From positions 916,201 to 976,200 of the forward strand of contig NC_006685.1 of assembly GCF_000091045.1 (NCBI RefSeq): a DNA stretch of 60,000 nt. The letters run 5' to 3'. Source of the stretch: Cryptococcus deneoformans JEC21. Lineage: Eukaryota; Basidiomycota; Tremellomycetes; Tremellales; Cryptococcaceae. Positions 12,123 through 23,476 of the stretch are shown here, one piece after another; positions within the stretch are counted from its first letter, which is position 1, and each line of letters opens with the position of its first letter. Position numbers and translations under genes: made by a program. The notes below the pieces were generated by a model. The model did not search any database and had not been told where the DNA came from. It worked only from the letters and a program-made list of their open reading frames with translations.

Positions 12123-15100
12123 TCAAAGTTTTTGTCTCGCTTCCCACTGTCGTCTCTCATCTTCCTCCTCGTCCAAAAGACCTAGCACTAGATCATCGGG
12201 CCCGCCGTCATCTTCCACGGCCTTTCGATACTCTTCTTCCCACACTTCCCCCCACTGACTGTCTCCGTCCGATGAGTCTACCTTGGTGGGTGGTAAATCA
12301 CCGCTGCCAGGGGGGGACGTCAAATTTTCCGAAGTATGGATTGAGCTTGATCTGCCGGAAACTGCGGCCGGCTCAGATTGATCGAGTGAGAGATTATCCA
12401 AGCGCAGGTCTGAGCTTGATACGGCGAGTACTGCATCATCTTCGAAGCTAAGGCTCAGCCCGCTTGTCTCCTTGTTTTGCTTTGTCAATTTGTGCTCTTT
12501 GACAAGCTGTGCTCGCACATATTCCCTGCGAACCCTATCGACTCCTTCATTAAACCCGTATTTCACTGTTTGAATTGGATCTCCCGTCCATATCCCCGTC
12601 CGGCCATGACCGTTAGGCAATCCTGGTATCTGGCGATCGGAAGGAGATTCTATCAGATCATGCAAAGCCGACAGGAGAGGCCGGTCGAAAGATAAAGGTG
12701 CCTCGGTGTCTTCATTCGGAGGGGACCGTGCCTCTACTTCCTGTCGAAAAACGAGTTTATCGGTTCGCGCTTCCAAATCGAGTATCGAAAGGGGAGAGTA
12801 ATCGTCTATAGGTCGGGCAGAAAAAAATTCAATTTGCCTTGAGAGATAGATAGAACTGGGGAGGACATGTGGATTGAAATGGTGTGTTCGAATTTCTGCC
12901 GCGGCAAGGGCACCCACCCGGGACGGCTGACTCTTCTCAGCAATAGTCGAAGACAAAAGAGTGGGTGCTGACATAGCAACTGCGCTGGGCAATACCCATC
13001 TCGCCTGGGCTGCCTTTTCAGCTGCAAAGCTATTACGTTCACGAACAGCTCTGCTAAGCATCAATTCGGTGAGTGCGCTTCTGGTCCTGTGTGGTGGTGA
13101 TCTACTGCTGTATTTGGCCACTCCCGCCTCACTATCATCCTCTCGGCATCCACGTACTGCCATGCGAATGAGCTCCAACACACCCGACGGCCATCGGAAA
13201 ATTCCGATGTCTTGAATGTGCTTCTGATCCAACTTCTGGTGCTGGCGATAAGGGAGGAAGCCGAAAACAGAATTTTCTGAATATGTCAAATCTGAATCAA
13301 GAGATCCGTCTAGATGTGATGTATCCATAGCTAAGCGTGGTGGCCTGATCCTGGCGATAGGAGACACAGGAATTGAAAGAGCAAAGAGCCGCTGAGCATT
13401 GCGGCATCCTGCGACATGTGTGAACGCGGAAGGCTGTCCTCCTGATGGGTGTATGGGATAGATATCTGCAGGGGACATTAGGAAAAATAATATGCTGACA
13501 CATCAGTTAGGCAGGTATCCCAGACTCACGTATGGTACCTCTGTCTGTGCCAACACCCACCCAATTTCCCATCCTGTCCCAACTTGTCCACCTGACATTG
13601 GCAATCGTATGGCCTCTCTTGAGCTCATACAAGTGCCAAGCTTGACTCTGTGTTCCAGTTCTAGTGTTCCCTTTCATCGGCCCAGCGGGATGAAATTCCA
13701 TTATATGAAAACTTCGGCCATCAGCAGGTGCAGCTAACAGTGCCGTACCTGATGGGGAAAAAGATAGATGTTGGACAGGCAATGAATGGTACTGAGACGA
13801 GTGGGAGGTATCTATTGGAACGACAGACGAGGGAGGCAGCCTGAAATGGGCTACAGTGGTGAAAGAGGGGGTTGACTTCGAAGTGACATTGCCCGGCGGC
13901 GATACTTGACGTGTGCTGCTCGGATGGCGAGAGAAAAGGTCGATGACATGGATCCATTCACCCTTGTCAATAGACTTTGCATTGGCAGCACTAATGGGTA
14001 GTGCCTCGTCAAGCATGCTGCCCTCGTCCAGTGATCGGCTCTCTGTGTCCCCAAGGATTGCGGCTTCTTGGTCACGACCGAAGGCGGTAGTATCATCTGG
14101 TGCACTCTGAGCCAATCTGTCGCTTCTAGCACGCGTTGCGGCGCTAGCAGCCTTCGCACCAAGTTTTATGCCTGCCCATACCCCGCGAGCCACGCCACCT
14201 CCGATCTCAACTGCCGAACTTATTAGTGCACCTTGATGACTCTCCACTTGACTGGAAGGACCTTGCCGGTTCCTTGAATGGGAGGCTCTCAAGGAGGAGG
14301 ACGTTACCAGCGAGCCCATGTCGCTAGGTGTGGAGATATTGGCAGGCGTCGATGTCACATAAGCAAGAATCCGGCCAGATAAAGCAATTGTTGGCAGTTG
14401 AGTGAGAGCATTAGGCGCAGCATCCACAATAGGGGGAAATAGAGGCGTAAAAGACGCGGGATCTAAAAAGTGAATCGAAGGTGTAGGATGGGATACAGTC
14501 TGGACGGTGAGAGCTTTCATAAGTTTGTGTAGCATCTTTATTAAGGTAGTACTTACAATGACAATAACCTTATGTGATACATGGACATCAGCCGTGGAAC
14601 CAGCACCTAGATCCACTCTCGCTTCTGCTCGCCCACTTTTGAGGTTCACCACGACTAACGCCAGGGGTCCTATAAACGTCTTGTTCGAATGGCAAGTGAC
14701 CAAAGCAACTCTTCCCCCCTCCATGAGCGCCATGTCTAGCACGGTTTCATTGTGCGCCGAAAACGGTAGAGGGTCTCCATCGTTTACCCCAGACAGCGAG
14801 CATTGATATAGGGACGAGTCATATGTTATAGTGGACATGGCAAACACCTCCTCAGGGTCACTGAATGATTCTGAAGATCGAGGGTCCTGAGAAGCGACAG
14901 GAGTTGGGACTGAAAATATCTGCAGCGCGCTCGTGGGAGATGTTAAGAGAAGTAAGGGCCTTGATAACGATGCTGTCAGCGATAGATCACGTGGCTAAAC
15001 GAAGAGGCATTTTGAACCTACACGATGCCCTTTCCATCTCCGAGATCTGCTTCCTGCCATACTGCCTTGGTAAGTTCTAGGCGTGGTGGGGAAGCGAGGG

Positions 15101-15248
15101 TTGGGTGGTGGTGGTCGGAGGAAGGGGACTGACGCAAGGCCTTGAAGGGGGATATGACGGAGAGAGCAGGGAAGTGGGAGACGATAGGGGAAAGGAGTGA
15201 GGAGGGGGTGGCGGTTGGGGATATGCGAGTGGCCTGCCTGCGGTGCAT
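12123..15248 (-). CDS. BCAS3-like WD40 protein
   Basis: The best model has four exons and 980 aa, with the exon sum in frame. Introns are about 62 nt near 15020 (donor after GGC ATC GT), 57 nt near 14500-14557, and 13466-13529. After a Ser/Pro-rich start (MHRRQATRISPTATP), WD40 blades include PLLLLTSPTSALQIFSV, EWIHVIDLFSRHPSST, VQHLSFSPSGTALLAAPADG, and a final NWVGVGTDRGTIHIYPIHPS. This final blade pattern is typical of the BCAS3/ATG18-related group. A long polar C-terminal tail ends in an acidic stretch (WGEVWEEEYRKAVEDDGG). Animal BCAS3 binds phosphoinositides at phagophores, so a role in autophagy or membrane traffic is inferred. The N-terminal exon is the least certain part. Confidence 0.8.
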
Positions 15249-15917
15249 GGGGGTCGCGGTGGCTCGGCGGTGAGGAGGAAGACGAGGCGAGTAGCCGGTA
15301 CTTGTGCTTTATACGGGTAACAACAGTACATGCAGCCCTGCCCGTCGGACATGCCCGCCCCGGTGGCAACACCTTGGAATCCGCACCGCACTTACCCAAT
15401 CCGGCAAGTGAGCTAGTTACATAACCTCGACGTGCCGATTGCCACTTGTCACTTGCCACTTTTTGCCACTCGTCACTTGCCACTGGGCCGCCACCGCTGC
15501 TCATCCTCTCACCCGGCACTGCGGTTTAATGCCTTGGCCATCCTGCCCGAGCAGTCCAGCAACCATCTTCCCACATCGCCATAGTCGTATGCCCTGTCTA
15601 CAGAATCAAAACATTGGGCGGATCCAGGGAATCTGGATCGGCTCGAGCGAGAGCTTGGGGACCAAAAATTAAGGGCCGGCATGTGTGTGAACATTCTCTA
15701 CGTTTCCTGTTTGTCCATGGACCACCGTGCAGCAGGACTGAGATCCCTTTCTCAGGTTCCTCTTGCGCACAGCACACCCATGCATAATAGCATAATCTCA
15801 CGCCTTGTTTTGCATCTCATGTTCTCCTTTCTCTTTCCATCTTCTATTTCTTCAAGTGCTTTCTCACTATAATCAATCACCGTTTCATCACGCTCATTAC
15901 AAACTCTAACTATAACA
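15249..15917. other. Divergent promoter region, 669 bp
   Basis: It separates the BCAS3-like gene from the acidic/Lys-rich gene. It contains a near-perfect 20-bp direct repeat (listed separately) and a pyrimidine-rich leader just before 15918. Confidence 0.5.
15441..15484. repeat. 20-bp direct repeat in divergent promoter
   Basis: Two copies of GCCACTTGTCACTTGCCACT (15441-15460 and 15465-15484) differ at one base and are separated by TTTT. Each copy contains smaller GCCACT and GTCACT units. It could be a clustered factor site for either divergent gene. Confidence 0.8.
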
Positions 15918-17937
15918 ATGTCTGCCACTGAACAAGTCAACCAGGTGTGTACTTTTCATTCCTTACTCTGATTTATTCTCGCTTGATCAGCAGCCTTTTG
16001 GTTTGTCTTTCGTGTCTTTGCTCAAATCCTTGCTCTTTGGGCAATATTGAAAGCTTCTGACAGTCCATATTCGAGTACTGGCCATGATCAGTCGATATTG
16101 GCTTGTAAAGTCGCGTTAATCAGTTGGAAGAGTGTCTTGAGCGTCTTTGGGCCAATGGGCTCGTGCGCTCGCATGAATGCAGGAGAAGGGGATTGCCAGC
16201 ACATTTCAATGTTGTGCAGCGCCTATAGAGTGGCTAGGAGGGACGTATACCATCAGTTGGTCCACATGGCGTCTCGATATGGGCTTCAGTGAGGCTTGGG
16301 TTGCACTGCACCTGCCTTTGCGAATGGCAATGCCCGTCGCGATGCCAACCCAGGACATTGGCGCTATGATCTCCTTTGCCATGTTTCATATTGCTTTCCC
16401 CTCCCTTTGTCCTCTTTCAACGAACATCAAGATTTGTTCTTTTCTTTGTTCGCAATAATCATCTTGGTTTTTCCTCTTCAACTTCCTTTTGTGAACGCGT
16501 AGGCTAAGCTTCATCGCGCAATTGTTTCTACTTCAACCTTGCTACCGCCTTAACTTCCCGTTTACTTCCGCTAACGGAATTTGCCACCGCGCATAATGAC
16601 CTCATTCCTCAACATCTTACCTTCCAAATCAATTCCTGCAATTACATCTGTGCAGGCCCCCGCCGAAACTGCTAATGCCCTTGTCGCCGAGGCTACCCCG
16701 CCTTCCCAAGAGGCCAAGGAAATTTTCAAGGCCCAGGAACCTGTCTCTGAAGTAGCTGCACCCAACATCACTGAACCCCTCGTCAAAGAAGTGAGTATTT
16801 GGAGACTTTTAGGTTCCATTAACTAACATTAATCAATTTATCAAGCAACCTACTGTCGCAAATACTGAGGCCGGCACCGCCCAGCCCGGACCTGAGCTTG
16901 GAAACAAAGTAGACAATACTGAGGCTGACAAGCTTGTGGAGGGTACGACGACGGGGGAAGGGGCCAAGACTACCGAAGAGGTCCCCAAGCCCTCTGAGAT
17001 CAAAGAGGGAAAGAAAGAGGTAAAGAAATCGGCAGTCAAGGTGAATTAGTATGCCAAAAGCCAAAAGAGTGTTGCTAATGAATAACAATGCAGGAAAGGA
17101 CTGAAAAAACCAAGGCCGAGGGCAAAGGTTTCTTTGCCAAATTCTTCGGTAACAGAGACAAATCTCCTAAGAAGGAGAAGAAAAAAACTCCTAAGGTCAG
17201 CATCATTATCTATTCAACATAGCAAGACTGACCACATTTGGACAGGCCGAGAAGGCTGATCCAGTGACCGCTGCGGCACCCGTCGAGACCGAAGGTGATG
17301 ATGCCGCCCCCCCGTCTGTCCCTACAACCTCGGAACCTGTCATCGGAACTTCTGCTCCCATCGAAGCTGTTGAGCCTACTGTCAAATCTCCCGACACTGG
17401 GGCACTCAAAGGAATGTGAGTTGAGGCATGTGTTATTCAGCAGCATCAGAGGACTAAGCGTCGTTTATTTCAGCGACACCGCCACCTCTGCTGACGCCCC
17501 AGCCGAAGTTGCTCCAGCTCCCGAGGAAAACAAGATCGAGGATAAAAAAGACGAGGCCAAAGATGCGAGTAATATTCCATTCCCAATACGGTTTGTTGAC
17601 TAACCCTCGGGACAGCAAGCGGCTAAGTCTAATCTCAAGGCTCACCGACGACTCTCAGCTCGAATTGGCGACATCTTCAAGCCCAAGAAAAAGGAAGGTA
17701 TCCCGACTTCCACGGAAGAAACTTCCAAAGAAGAGGCTACCAAACCGCTCAACGAGGCACCCGTTGTTGCCTCTGAGGCCCCAAAACTCGAGCAGCCAGT
17801 TGCAACCGCGCCATTGGAGCTTGAAGAGGAGGTCAGTTCTTCTACGTTAGGATAGAGACTGGATGACGCTGACTTGTGTTCATCAGCCTAAGGCTACGCA
17901 ACCACCTGCTGCCGCACCTGTCGCTGCCTCTGCATGA
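15918..17937 (+). CDS. Acidic/Lys-rich disordered protein with alternative first exons
   Basis: I do not recognise this family. One model starts MSATEQVNQ at 15918, then a 711-nt intron (15945-16655), then APAETANALV... A second in-frame start at 16595 (MTSFLNILPSKS) reads straight into the same exon, so two N-termini are possible. Downstream exons are separated by short introns and encode a charged Ala/Glu/Lys/Pro-rich chain. Two compact basic blocks stand out: EGKGFFAKFFGNRDKSPKKE and HRRLSARIGDIFKPKKKE, both aromatic plus Lys/Arg, possibly membrane- or partner-binding. The intron near 17573 reads through cleanly with a canonical GT donor and CTAAC branch. It ends PPAAAPVAASA then TGA. Function unknown. 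Confidence 0.75.
16500..16594 (+). promoter_or_regulatory. Possible internal promoter/leader
   Basis: Within the long first intron, a pyrimidine-rich stretch directly precedes the ATG at 16595. This resembles the leaders of neighbouring genes and would support a second transcription start. Confidence 0.35.
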
Positions 17938-18251
17938 ACGTAAAGCTATTCCAGTTTTGTTTGTCCATATATAATCCTTTAATTCAATCTATTAATGGAG
18001 TCTTCTCGTAGTTGGCTCACTTATTTGTATATATCTTGTGCTTCCCACGTTTAAAGCCTCGCTTTCAATGTGTGTTTCTTTTAGCCTTCTTTACTTCAGA
18101 AGACTACAGTGTCCTTGATTGCGCGTTCGGTTTTCTTCTTTTCCCGTCCAGTGATGCCAGAAAATACCCTATAATAAAATGAACACAAGAGTGCGGACAT
18201 CAAAAAGAGTTGATGAGGCTAAGGTGGATAGAGAAAATGCATTATAAACGC
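17938..18251. other. 314-bp region between convergent genes
   Basis: It lies between the stop codons of the acidic/Lys-rich gene and mS35. AT-rich, with no gene; it should hold both 3' ends. Confidence 0.5.
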
Positions 18252-19188
18252 TTATTTCTTGGAAACTCTTTCTCTGAGTTCTTCCGGTAGCCAACTGACA
18301 GGGAAGCCACGTACGCCACCAACTTCTTGATGACGAGACAAAAACTCTTGTCCGGGAGCCCATTTGAAAGTGTTCTGACGAGACCGCTTCTTCCTGTGAC
18401 GGGCAAGAAGATGGCGAGTGTCAATTGGAAGGTCAGCAGGGAGTGGAGACTCGCGGTCCTAAGTTTAATTCGACATTAGATAGGTTTTTCTTTGTTTATA
18501 TGCCAAACAGACCCACATTGGCAGCGTTGACCAGTCTCTCCAAGATATCCGACGCCGATCTCCTATTTTGTCTGGCACTCTCAAACCTTTCCTCACTAAC
18601 CTTGATCCAACCATTTTCGCCGTCACTGTTCTCATCCTTGATAAACTCATTTCTCCCTGGTTTCCCGGGAGTCCACCTCGGCCCAGCGAGGAGTTTGAAC
18701 CTGTGAACAGCTTCTGGCGTGGACAACGGAAGAGCGGCAATGGGGACAAGAAGAACGCATTTGGTATGGTAACGCGAGTCTGGGCGGGCAAGGTCAATAG
18801 TGGATGTCAAACGTATGGGGGCGGTGGGTGGAGTGAACTTGGTCTGATTGGCAGCTACAGTAAGAAGATATAAACTATATCAATACATCTGAAATGTAGA
18901 TACAGAAAAGAAAAGAAAAAAAAACGTACTTCTTAAGGCCTCTCTGTCCTCTTCGATTTTCCTCACCAATCCTTCACCTTCCTGGATCCTAAACATCCTC
19001 ATCCATCCCAGACTTGTGGCGTCGTCAAATGCAAACTTGGGAACGTTCTGCACTGACCAAGGCCTCGATCGAGCGCCCAATCCCTCGGGTTTTGAGGAGC
19101 CACGAGAGGCAAGAACAGGAAGGCTAGTTGAGAACTGGCGGGATAGAGTAGGTTTTCGGAGGATACGAGTGGGAGCTGAGAGCGACAT
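18252..19188 (-). CDS. MRPS35: Mitochondrial small ribosomal subunit protein mS35
   Basis: mS35 (Rsm24 in yeast) is a component of the mitochondrial 28S/37S ribosomal subunit. Three exons (introns 18855-18929 and 18459-18516) encode 267 aa, in frame. The N-terminus [20 protein letters not shown] is Arg/Ser-rich without acidic residues, as expected of a mitochondrial presequence. The family core is visible as [35 protein letters not shown] and [10 protein letters not shown]-terminal basic part ([14 protein letters not shown]) follows. An upstream in-frame ATG at 19200 would add four residues. The donor of the second intron is AAT|GTGGGT, chosen because the alternative breaks the frame. Confidence 0.88.
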
Positions 19189-19764
19189 TATGGTGTGCAA
19201 AAGGTGAAGATAATGAAGGAGCGTTCAAAGCACTCGAGAAATGTAAAACTCGGAACGAAGTGTTACATTGAAAAGACCCTCTTTGCGTCGCCTATCTCGA
19301 ATCTCTCGCGCGCCTTTTAAATGCTGGCTTCTCACTACTCACTACCGAATATCGCTTGCCTATTTGATCTCCATAATAAGTGTTTGTTTATTTGTTTTGG
19401 GATCTAATTCTTCGTTACTCGGAAGGGAAAAGCACAAGGATCGGTAGAAGAAAGACTCTTGCACAACCATTCCAAAGTTTCTCTTTCTTCACGGATCTTC
19501 ACTTCACGTTTATTTACTGGTGTCACCCGAGTCATCTCATCTTCACTCTTCTACGGCGCCCCCAAGCCACTTTCATTTGGCCCCCTCTAGGCACATAATA
19601 ACCACTGCTGGGTGCCTTTCGCGGCTTTCCGTCTGTCTTCCGCTCGGTGCACACAGTGATATACATAGATGATGGAGATATAGGTATGTGACTATCAATT
19701 GCTCCTGTTCCTTGCTCTTACCTCCTATTTAGCCGGATAGTCAAAGAAGAACTCGCCTTGAATT
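19189..19764. other. Divergent promoter region, 576 bp
   Basis: It separates mS35 from the Cys/His-rich gene. It includes pyrimidine-rich tracts (about 19480-19560). No gene is supported. Confidence 0.45.
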
Positions 19765-20559
19765 ATGCCCGTCAAAGCAACACTCAAAGCTTCTCTCACT
19801 TCAGTCTTCCCATTCGACAAAGGCACCACCAACAAGAAGGATCGTCGCTTTTCGGGAATTTCTTGGAAATCCTCCTCCTCTCAATCATCCAGCAATGACT
19901 CAGTGACACCAAAAAACCATGACACTGAGCTAGTAGGCCAGCACCACGGACATGGCACCGGAGCGCACACTTGTCCCACAAGTACTGGATCGTGCGCATA
20001 TAACTCTTCACCCATCCTCGGTTCGGATACGATTGGCAACAAGATGTCACTGTCAGGATCCTGCTCCCATTCTTTCCATCAGACATCTTCAAGTCGAGCA
20101 TCAGTTTCTGTTCCATCCCTCACCTCATTCAGTCTTCCAGAGGAATCAGCATTGGCGACGTTATCTCAAGTTGTCCAGAACGGTCATTTCCCTGGCATTA
20201 TCTCTTTGGATTCCAGTCATCCGCTGCCTCCTACCACAAATTGCACCTCTAATCTCCACTGTAGGAAGCATCAGGATTGGCATGACCGATGGCATTATAA
20301 TAACGATTGTGCTGCGGACTCCAAAGTTGGGTGTCATAATGAGTGTCAATCAAAGCACGGCCCGAGATGTTCTTGCGCGCTGCAATACCTCATCGCTGAT
20401 AGACATGATATGCTTGCAGACCCTTGGGCGACATACGAGCTGGTGCAAAGATCGACACCCACGGTTATCCAGACACTTCCTGGGAGCGATCACACTACCA
20501 TCAAGAGTATGCTCGCCGGAGGAAGAACGGGATGGAGAATGTGGCATGCAGTGGTCTAG
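19765..20559 (+). CDS. Unknown protein with Cys/His-rich C-terminal half
   Basis: A single uninterrupted frame encodes 264 aa. The N-terminal third is Ser/Lys-rich (FSGISWKSSSSQSSSND). A His-rich patch follows (QHHGHGTGAHTC). Residues 160-204 hold seven Cys (160, 166, 182, 190, 194, 202, 204) and six His (165, 169, 173, 177, 191, 198). The arrangement matches no zinc-binding family I know, though metal binding is a reasonable inference. The lack of introns in an intron-rich region, and a second 219-codon frame overlapping it (19952-20611), make the gene call less certain. The chosen frame is longer and begins with a normal ATG after a promoter-like region. Confidence 0.5.
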   Translation: MPVKATLKASLTSVFPFDKGTTNKKDRRFSGISWKSSSSQSSSNDSVTPKNHDTELVGQHHGHGTGAHTCPTSTGSCAYNSSPILGSDTIGNKMSLSGSCSHSFHQTSSSRASVSVPSLTSFSLPEESALATLSQVVQNGHFPGIISLDSSHPLPPTTNCTSNLHCRKHQDWHDRWHYNNDCAADSKVGCHNECQSKHGPRCSCALQYLIADRHDMLADPWATYELVQRSTPTVIQTLPGSDHTTIKSMLAGGRTGWRMWHAVV

Positions 20560-20969
20560 GCGCTTTTGTGTAAAGAGAGGATTTGTATTCAAGGTGACCT
20601 GTAGAATTTAACGACTCTAATTGATTGTTTATTGTTGTCTGCAGAGTATCATGTATGTCTACTTATTGTGTCAAACAAACAGAATTGGTGGACCATGATC
20701 CGTTCATAATATACACGTAGACGCCCTGGTTATAGTCCCCTAGTCATACATTACCTACGATACTAGTAAAGCGGCTTGGGAAGGATGCAGCGTCGCGCAA
20801 AAAAGGAAACTGACGACCTGGAAAACGCAGGAAACGACCGACGCGACAATCATCACCAGCCGCCGCGGTTAACTGCGTCTCATCCCGTCATCCATCCTCC
20901 TCCTTCGTTCATCCTCCCATCTGATCCTCCCTCGTCTTCCATCCACAGCATCTTCATTCCGCTCACACC
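20560..20969. other. 410-bp intergenic region upstream of WHI2-like gene
   Basis: No gene is supported. The right part (20880-20965) is strongly C/T-rich and fits the transcription start and leader of the WHI2-like gene. Confidence 0.5.
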
Positions 20970-22024
20970 ATGGCCATCCCAGCCTCGTCAAACCCAATCA
21001 CCTCTGTCTCCCCGAACAGCAGTCCCATCACATCCGTATCCCCAAACAACTATGCCGCGTCCCCACTGTACCCCTCGGCCACAAACCCCCAACTGCTCTC
21101 CCGGCTTAACCTTGATCTCAGGGGCACTATATTCCCTGTAGAAAGAGAGATGCTTATGCTTTTACCTGAGAGTGTTCTCCTGGGACTCTTTCCTCAGGGC
21201 CTGATCCTCAGCAAGCCAGCCAGTTGGGAAGGTGCGGATGATGGTATCTTTACTGTTGATGTGAGTCTGGGCTTGTACTGAAATGGGGGGACAATATTTC
21301 GTTACTATCCTAGGCAGTAATATCAGAAGGGTGTCACTGACTTGATGGTCATATTTTTAGTTTGACCCCAATTGTTTTCGATACATTATCGATTTCTGGT
21401 CTAAAGCTCAGGACACTTTTTACGGATCGCCCACCACGTCGGGTTTTTACCATGCTCAGCAGCGCATCCCAACCATCGACGCGCTTTCCGACCACTCTCA
21501 GAACCCGCTCCTGTCCAAGCAAGCCATTATTGTCCTTCGTGAAGAGCTCGAATACTTCTCCATCACCAAACCGGGCGCGGCCGCACGGACTGATATCGCA
21601 ACAGGCTTGGCAAACGAAGATTTGCGGGTACTGAAGAGGAACTGTGGTAGGGCTTTGGAGGAGAAGAAGGCTATTTTCGCTGCTCTGGAGAGGAATGTGA
21701 ACAATTCGGCAAACTTGGCCGAACGACACCTTATTGACATGCTCTGTGTTAGGTGAGAGGAATCTATCCGTCTTCGTGCGTCGTCTAGACTTTTGACTGA
21801 TTTCTGTGACAAGCGGTTTCAATCGCGATGATGAGTGGGGTTACAGAGCTTGTGAGCCTCAGCGCAATGTCATATCCTCAATGGCCCTCGTCCTCCTCAA
21901 GACAGGTATCAATCATCGCGAGGATGACAAGGAAGGACCACCTGAAATAGATCCCGTACAAATGGGTACGGCGCAAAAGCTTTTGCTCTTCTGGAGGAAA
22001 CCTGCTGTACGGATGTTGCCTTGA
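20970..22024 (+). CDS. WHI2: WHI2-like BTB/POZ-domain protein
   Basis: Whi2 proteins couple nutrient and stress signals to growth arrest through Psr-type phosphatases and restrain TORC1. Three exons (introns 21261-21360 and 21753-21813) encode 297 aa, in frame. A short Ser/Pro/Asn repeat N-terminus (SNPITSVSPNSSPITSVSPN) precedes the T1/BTB fold: LNLDLRGTIFPVEREMLMLL, PESVLLGLFPQGL and VDFDPNCFRYIIDFW. The C-terminal half has the family blocks IVLREELEYFSI, LKRNCGRALEEKKAIFAAL and HLIDMLC..GFNRDDEWGYR. The domain order matches fungal Whi2. Confidence 0.85.
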
Positions 22025-22722
22025 TTTATCTCGGGGATAAATGCTGATCAGAAAAGCCTTGTTTTAGAGAAAATGCTGGTGGGATTCTGTTGAAATTGAC
22101 GTCCCCAGTAGTTTGGATACCAAGTCGGACGAGACAATAAGCGTCAAAGTGTGGGCAAGGCGGGTATGGACCTTGGAGTTGTCTTTGGTAAGTGTTTTTT
22201 GGCTTACATGTTCAATTGACCTCAAAAAGACTGCCCTGCTTACCTGTCAAGACAGATCTAAACGAAAAAAGTGTTGTATATTGCGAGAAATATCACTGTA
22301 CTATTTCGATACTCCGTACCATTATCTATATGCACTCCACGGATACCAAAACTGTATATCATGCGCGCGCAACTAACCAGCCATCATCTCTGTCACATTG
22401 GATATGAGAGGCCATATATTGTGTCGAGGAATAGCTTTTGACCCTCGGCGTGTACAATTCACTCAATATCTTGTCATGTAGTTGGGCACAATGCAAGACG
22501 TCCCCATCACGTTAGTTCACGTCCAAGGCGCCACAGTTCGAGGCCCGTGGAACAAGTCATTGGAAAGTGTCTCCATCTCACACAGAAGCTGTAGATGTAG
22601 TCCTGTCGAAATAAAACGGTTCACTCCACATTCCCGACATACGGTTGACAGAGTTGGCACTATAAGGGGAAAAGCGAAACCATTCGATTGCCCATCCACA
22701 TGCATAGACTACGCAAAGCCGT
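22025..22722. other. 698-bp region between convergent genes
   Basis: This separates the WHI2-like and QCR8 stop codons. It is long for a convergent gap here, but I see no coding frame or RNA gene that I can defend. Confidence 0.45.
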
Positions 22723-23476
22723 CTAATGAACCACAGGCCCAACAGTGGGCCTCTCGTACTGTCCAGGCTTGATCACACCCTCCTCGATGAGGTGGTCATA
22801 GTGGCCCTGCTTGGAGTTGTAGTAGTCGTACTTGGTCTTTGCCCAGTAGTAGACGCCGTAGACTAAGATGATTGTCAGTGTTGAGAAGTATATTTAAAGA
22901 AAAGGGCGCGGCGGAAAAGCGCAACATGCTGTTCTTGAAGAGGATAACGTACAGAAAATAAGAGGGGGGGCGACGTAAGGAAGTTGTTGCATCGTTCGCT
23001 TGGAACCGTTGAAGACATAGGCACGGAGCATACCGGCAAGGGGGCGTTGGCGGTAAGGGGAGAGACCTGTGAGAACACGGATGAATATTCCGCACGGCCA
23101 GACACAACGACTAGAGCGCACCATATGTCTTGATACCCTTTTGCTTGGGTCCTCCCATGTCACCCCACCAACCAATCTGCAGGAAAAGCCGAGTTAGCAC
23201 CGGGAAACCCTACCGTCGCCCGTTCGTCCGACTCGAACCCTCGCATCCCCGGGCAGCTCAAGACACCCGCTGGACCCCCTGCACGTCTTCCGTCGTGTCT
23301 CGTCGTGGCTGGCAGCGGTTCTGCGGGTGTTTTGGGAGGGCGAGGGCTGTGGAAACGGCGTGCAAAAACTCACGTAGTTCTTGGCTAGCAACAGGGCGAT
23401 GAGCAGGGTTGCGTGACGGAGCGGGGATGCACTTACGTCCGGGCATGCCAGAGTGGGCGGGAGCTGTGGGCCTCAT
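22723..23476 (-). CDS. QCR8: Cytochrome bc1 complex subunit 8
   Basis: Qcr8 is a small membrane subunit of respiratory complex III in the mitochondrial inner membrane. Five exons give 120 aa: MRPTAPAHSGMPG, PKNY, IGWWGDMGGPKQKGIKTYG, then LSPYRQRPLAGMLRAYVFNG, the membrane segment (QLPYVAPPLIFFYGVYYWA) and a polar tail with YDYYNSKQGHYDHL. IGWWGDMGGPKQKGI and the YYNSK motif are Qcr8 hallmarks. Exon 2 is only 11 nt (23374-23384), and the intron after it is 197 nt (23177-23373), long for this region. The gene is divergent from the small membrane protein at 23663, sharing a 186-bp promoter. Confidence 0.92.

Noticed and set aside
14995..15519. Long minus-strand frames overlapping the BCAS3-like first exon
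   Set aside because: They are Pro/Arg-rich shadows of the same C/T-rich DNA; only one frame joins to the WD40 exons.
19952..20611. 219-codon frame overlapping the Cys/His-rich gene
   Set aside because: It overlaps a longer frame with a better start and has no feature of its own; one of the two must be a shadow.
23190..23260. tRNA B-box-like sequence (GGTTCGAGTC) in the long QCR8 intron
   Set aside because: The surrounding bases do not form a T-arm or acceptor stem, so it is not a tRNA.
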